Assembly (NCBI GenBank): GCA_910578195.1
Contig: CAJTOY010000003.1
Location: 124,001-188,000, forward strand
DNA length: 64,000 bases
From: an uncultured Christensenella sp.
GTDB lineage: Bacteria > Bacillota > Clostridia > Christensenellales > Borkfalkiaceae
Direction of reading: 5' to 3'
Shown here: positions 62,575-64,000 of the stretch, one piece after another
How the letters are laid out: every line of letters starts with the position of its first letter
Numbering within the stretch: position 1 is the first letter of the stretch
The notes under the pieces: model-generated
The model's input: only the letters and a program-made list of their open reading frames with translations
The model's database searches: none
What the model was told of the DNA's origin: nothing
Made by a program: the position numbers and the translations under genes

Positions 62575-64000
62575 ATGTTAGACTGGATATTTGATGGAAT
62601 AGTCGGTTGGGTAAGTAGTGTCGTGACAAAACTTATGGACGCTGTTTCAGGTTTGTTTCTCGGAGCACTTGGCACGGATATGACCGCTATGGAAGAATAT
62701 TTTCCGTTTGTATCTAAAGCGTTCACGATAATTCAGTTTACCGCGTGGACGCTTTTATTCTTGATAACAATCTGGAAAATGTTCCGAGCATTTGGCGGTC
62801 CTATAACGGAAGCAGAAAATCCGCTTACGCTTTTGATGCGTGCAGTTGTTTTTGCTTTGCTTATTGGTTTTGCAAAACCGGTGTTCTTATATGTATTAAA
62901 GATAGCGCGTGCGCCTTATACTGCGTTAATGGATGTAACGATGGGAGCGGAAGACTTTACTTTTGCGGGGATAGAATCGGTATTACGAAGCGGTCTTATT
63001 TCGGTCGCAGCTGGTACATCGATAGTCGGTTCATTGCTTGTAATAATTCTCATGATTGCATTAGGATGGAATTACTTCAAACTCTTGCTCGAGGTCGTTG
63101 AGCGGTATGTTGTTGTCGGTGTTCTTTGCTATACATCGCCTTTGGCTTATGCGTTGGGCGCATCTAAGGATACGAGTCAAGTCTTCAGGTCGTGGTGCCG
63201 AATGGTAGGTTCACAGTTATTGTTGCTTGTAATGAACGTTTGGTTCTTGCGAGCTTTTAACAGTTCAGTTGGACAATACTTGGGTTCCGGTGGAGCATTA
63301 TCAAACGGACACGGCAGTGTGTTTTTATGGCTGTTTTGTGCATTAGCGTTTTTAAAGGTTGCTCAACGCTTTGACTCTTACCTTGCATCAATCGGCTTGA
63401 ATGTAGCCCAAACGGGTTCTGGACTTGGAATGGAATTATTAGTGGCGTCTCGCGTCGTTATGGGCGGCTTGGGCGGTTTCCGCAGTGCAGGTAGTGTATT
63501 CCGTGGCGGTGGTGGCGGAGCAGGCGGCGTCGGTGGTATCGGAGGATTTACAAGTAAAATTATGGATAGATTTAAAGGTAACTCATACATTCGTGACGCA
63601 GTCGTGCAAGGCGGAGTTAGAATGGGCGCAGGCGGACCACTCGGGTTTATCGGAAGAGCATTCGGAGGTTTTGCCGCCAAAAACGGTGCAACACTCAATG
63701 GTGATTCTATTTCATCGGTAGCAAACAGAGCGCCAAATCAGTCTGGAGGAATCGCAGGAAATATCGCAGACCGAAGTTTGGGGAATTATCTTCCAAACTT
63801 AAAGGGTAAATCTTTAAGTGGTACGCAGATTACCGGCGGAAAAATAGCAACAACAGCAACAGGAGCCGACGGAAGAACGTCGTCAATAAGTTTATACAAT
63901 GCAAGTCAGTTTGAGAAACCCAACTCGCCGCACTCAGTCGTAACGGCATCAGACGGAAGCCAGTGGTATCAAATGGCGAGCGGTAGCGGAGCAAGCGAAT
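62575..64000 (+). CDS. TrbL/VirB6-like conjugation channel protein (3' truncated by window end)
   Basis: A frame open from the ATG at 62575 (GGAGGTG upstream) to the end of the window, at least 475 residues. It begins MLDWIFDGIVGWVSS. Residues about 45-290 contain six or seven membrane helices ('FTIIQFTAWTLLFLITIWKMF', 'IVGSLLVIILMIALGWNY', 'YVVVGVLCYTSPLAYALG' and others). From about 295 it becomes a soluble Gly/Ser-rich region. This matches the polytopic CD1107/TrbL-like protein of Tn1549-type ICEs, the inner-membrane part of the mating channel. Confidence 0.82.
   Translation, partial: MLDWIFDGIVGWVSSVVTKLMDAVSGLFLGALGTDMTAMEEYFPFVSKAFTIIQFTAWTLLFLITIWKMFRAFGGPITEAENPLTLLMRAVVFALLIGFAKPVFLYVLKIARAPYTALMDVTMGAEDFTFAGIESVLRSGLISVAAGTSIVGSLLVIILMIALGWNYFKLLLEVVERYVVVGVLCYTSPLAYALGASKDTSQVFRSWCRMVGSQLLLLVMNVWFLRAFNSSVGQYLGSGGALSNGHGSVFLWLFCALAFLKVAQRFDSYLASIGLNVAQTGSGLGMELLVASRVVMGGLGGFRSAGSVFRGGGGGAGGVGGIGGFTSKIMDRFKGNSYIRDAVVQGGVRMGAGGPLGFIGRAFGGFAAKNGATLNGDSISSVANRAPNQSGGIAGNIADRSLGNYLPNLKGKSLSGTQITGGKIATTATGADGRTSSISLYNASQFEKPNSPHSVVTASDGSQWYQMASGSGASE

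Larger units (their letters stand above)
55921..64000. mobile_element. Integrative conjugative element, left part (continues beyond the window)
   Basis: Starts where rarA breaks off, between about 55920 and 55932. Evidence: an abrupt shift to AT-rich sequence and A/T-ending codons, a disrupted host gene, phage/ICE-type regulators (ArpU/sigma-like, double HTH), and conjugation genes of the clostridial Tn1549-like class from 61643 (Maff2-like, MT-A70, TrbL/VirB6-like). The recombinase, relaxase, coupling protein and right attachment site are not in view. Cargo includes a complete RarA. No tRNA is at the junction. Confidence 0.8.

Overview
The window reads as the chromosome of an uncultured, probably gut-dwelling Clostridia-type Firmicute (Bacillota), carrying the left part of an integrative conjugative element (ICE) at its right end. 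The lineage call rests on Shine-Dalgarno sites of the AGGAGG type, the rsmD-coaD-ylbJ-ylbK gene order known from Bacillus, a YmxH/PRC-barrel gene, many Sec lipoproteins and standard stop codons. Species cannot be assigned from the sequence alone.

Layout. 1-22.8 kb: one long operon. It starts with the 3' end of an OppF/DppF peptide-importer ATPase and a small membrane protein, then five large exported proteins: a 2425-aa subtilisin-like protease with BspA-type leucine-rich repeats, two related lipoproteins, an Ig-repeat lipoprotein, and a 2174-aa lipoprotein built from four composite modules with InlB-type repeats. A strong terminator closes it. The co-transcription suggests surface proteolysis and ligand binding coupled to peptide uptake. 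22.8-25.7 kb: a c-di-GMP signalling cluster (REC-HD-GYP-GGDEF protein, HPt protein, coiled-coil protein). 25.8-27.9 kb: CvpA-like and YmxH-like proteins, then DUF421/DUF4363 on the minus strand. 27.9-30.6 kb: folate operon folC-folP-folBK. 30.7-34 kb: Ppx/GppA, Maf and an MreB-like actin. 34.6-38 kb: lepA, a short Ogt-type protein and hemW. 38-45.3 kb: guaB and guaA flanked by membrane proteins and a MATE exporter. 45.4-49.9 kb: an acetyltransferase, a divergent pair of vitamin-uptake units (DUF4430 lipoprotein plus ECF-like protein; BioY), alanine racemase and 5-formyl-THF cyclo-ligase. 49.9-55.5 kb: rsmD, coaD, two tandem DAHP synthases, prephenate dehydratase, YlbJ and a YlbK-type patatin.

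At about 55.92 kb the chromosomal rarA gene breaks off inside its ATPase domain and the DNA becomes AT-rich with different codon use. What follows to the window end looks like an ICE: a triple winged-helix protein, a complete second RarA, an ArpU/sigma-like regulator, an apparently undescribed structured RNA of about 195 nt with its own promoter and terminator, a double-HTH repressor with paired operators, a SLOG-type protein, two unknown proteins, then the start of the transfer module (Maff2-like pilin-like protein, MT-A70 methyltransferase, TrbL/VirB6-like channel protein cut by the window end).

Other points. Several chromosomal genes have near-consensus promoters whose -10 box lies 5-9 nt before the start codon, with no Shine-Dalgarno site, so leaderless mRNAs look common here. 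A 119-bp palindromic intergenic repeat occurs twice in full (after lepA and after guaB) and once in shortened form. Its outer arms differ between copies but keep their pairing.
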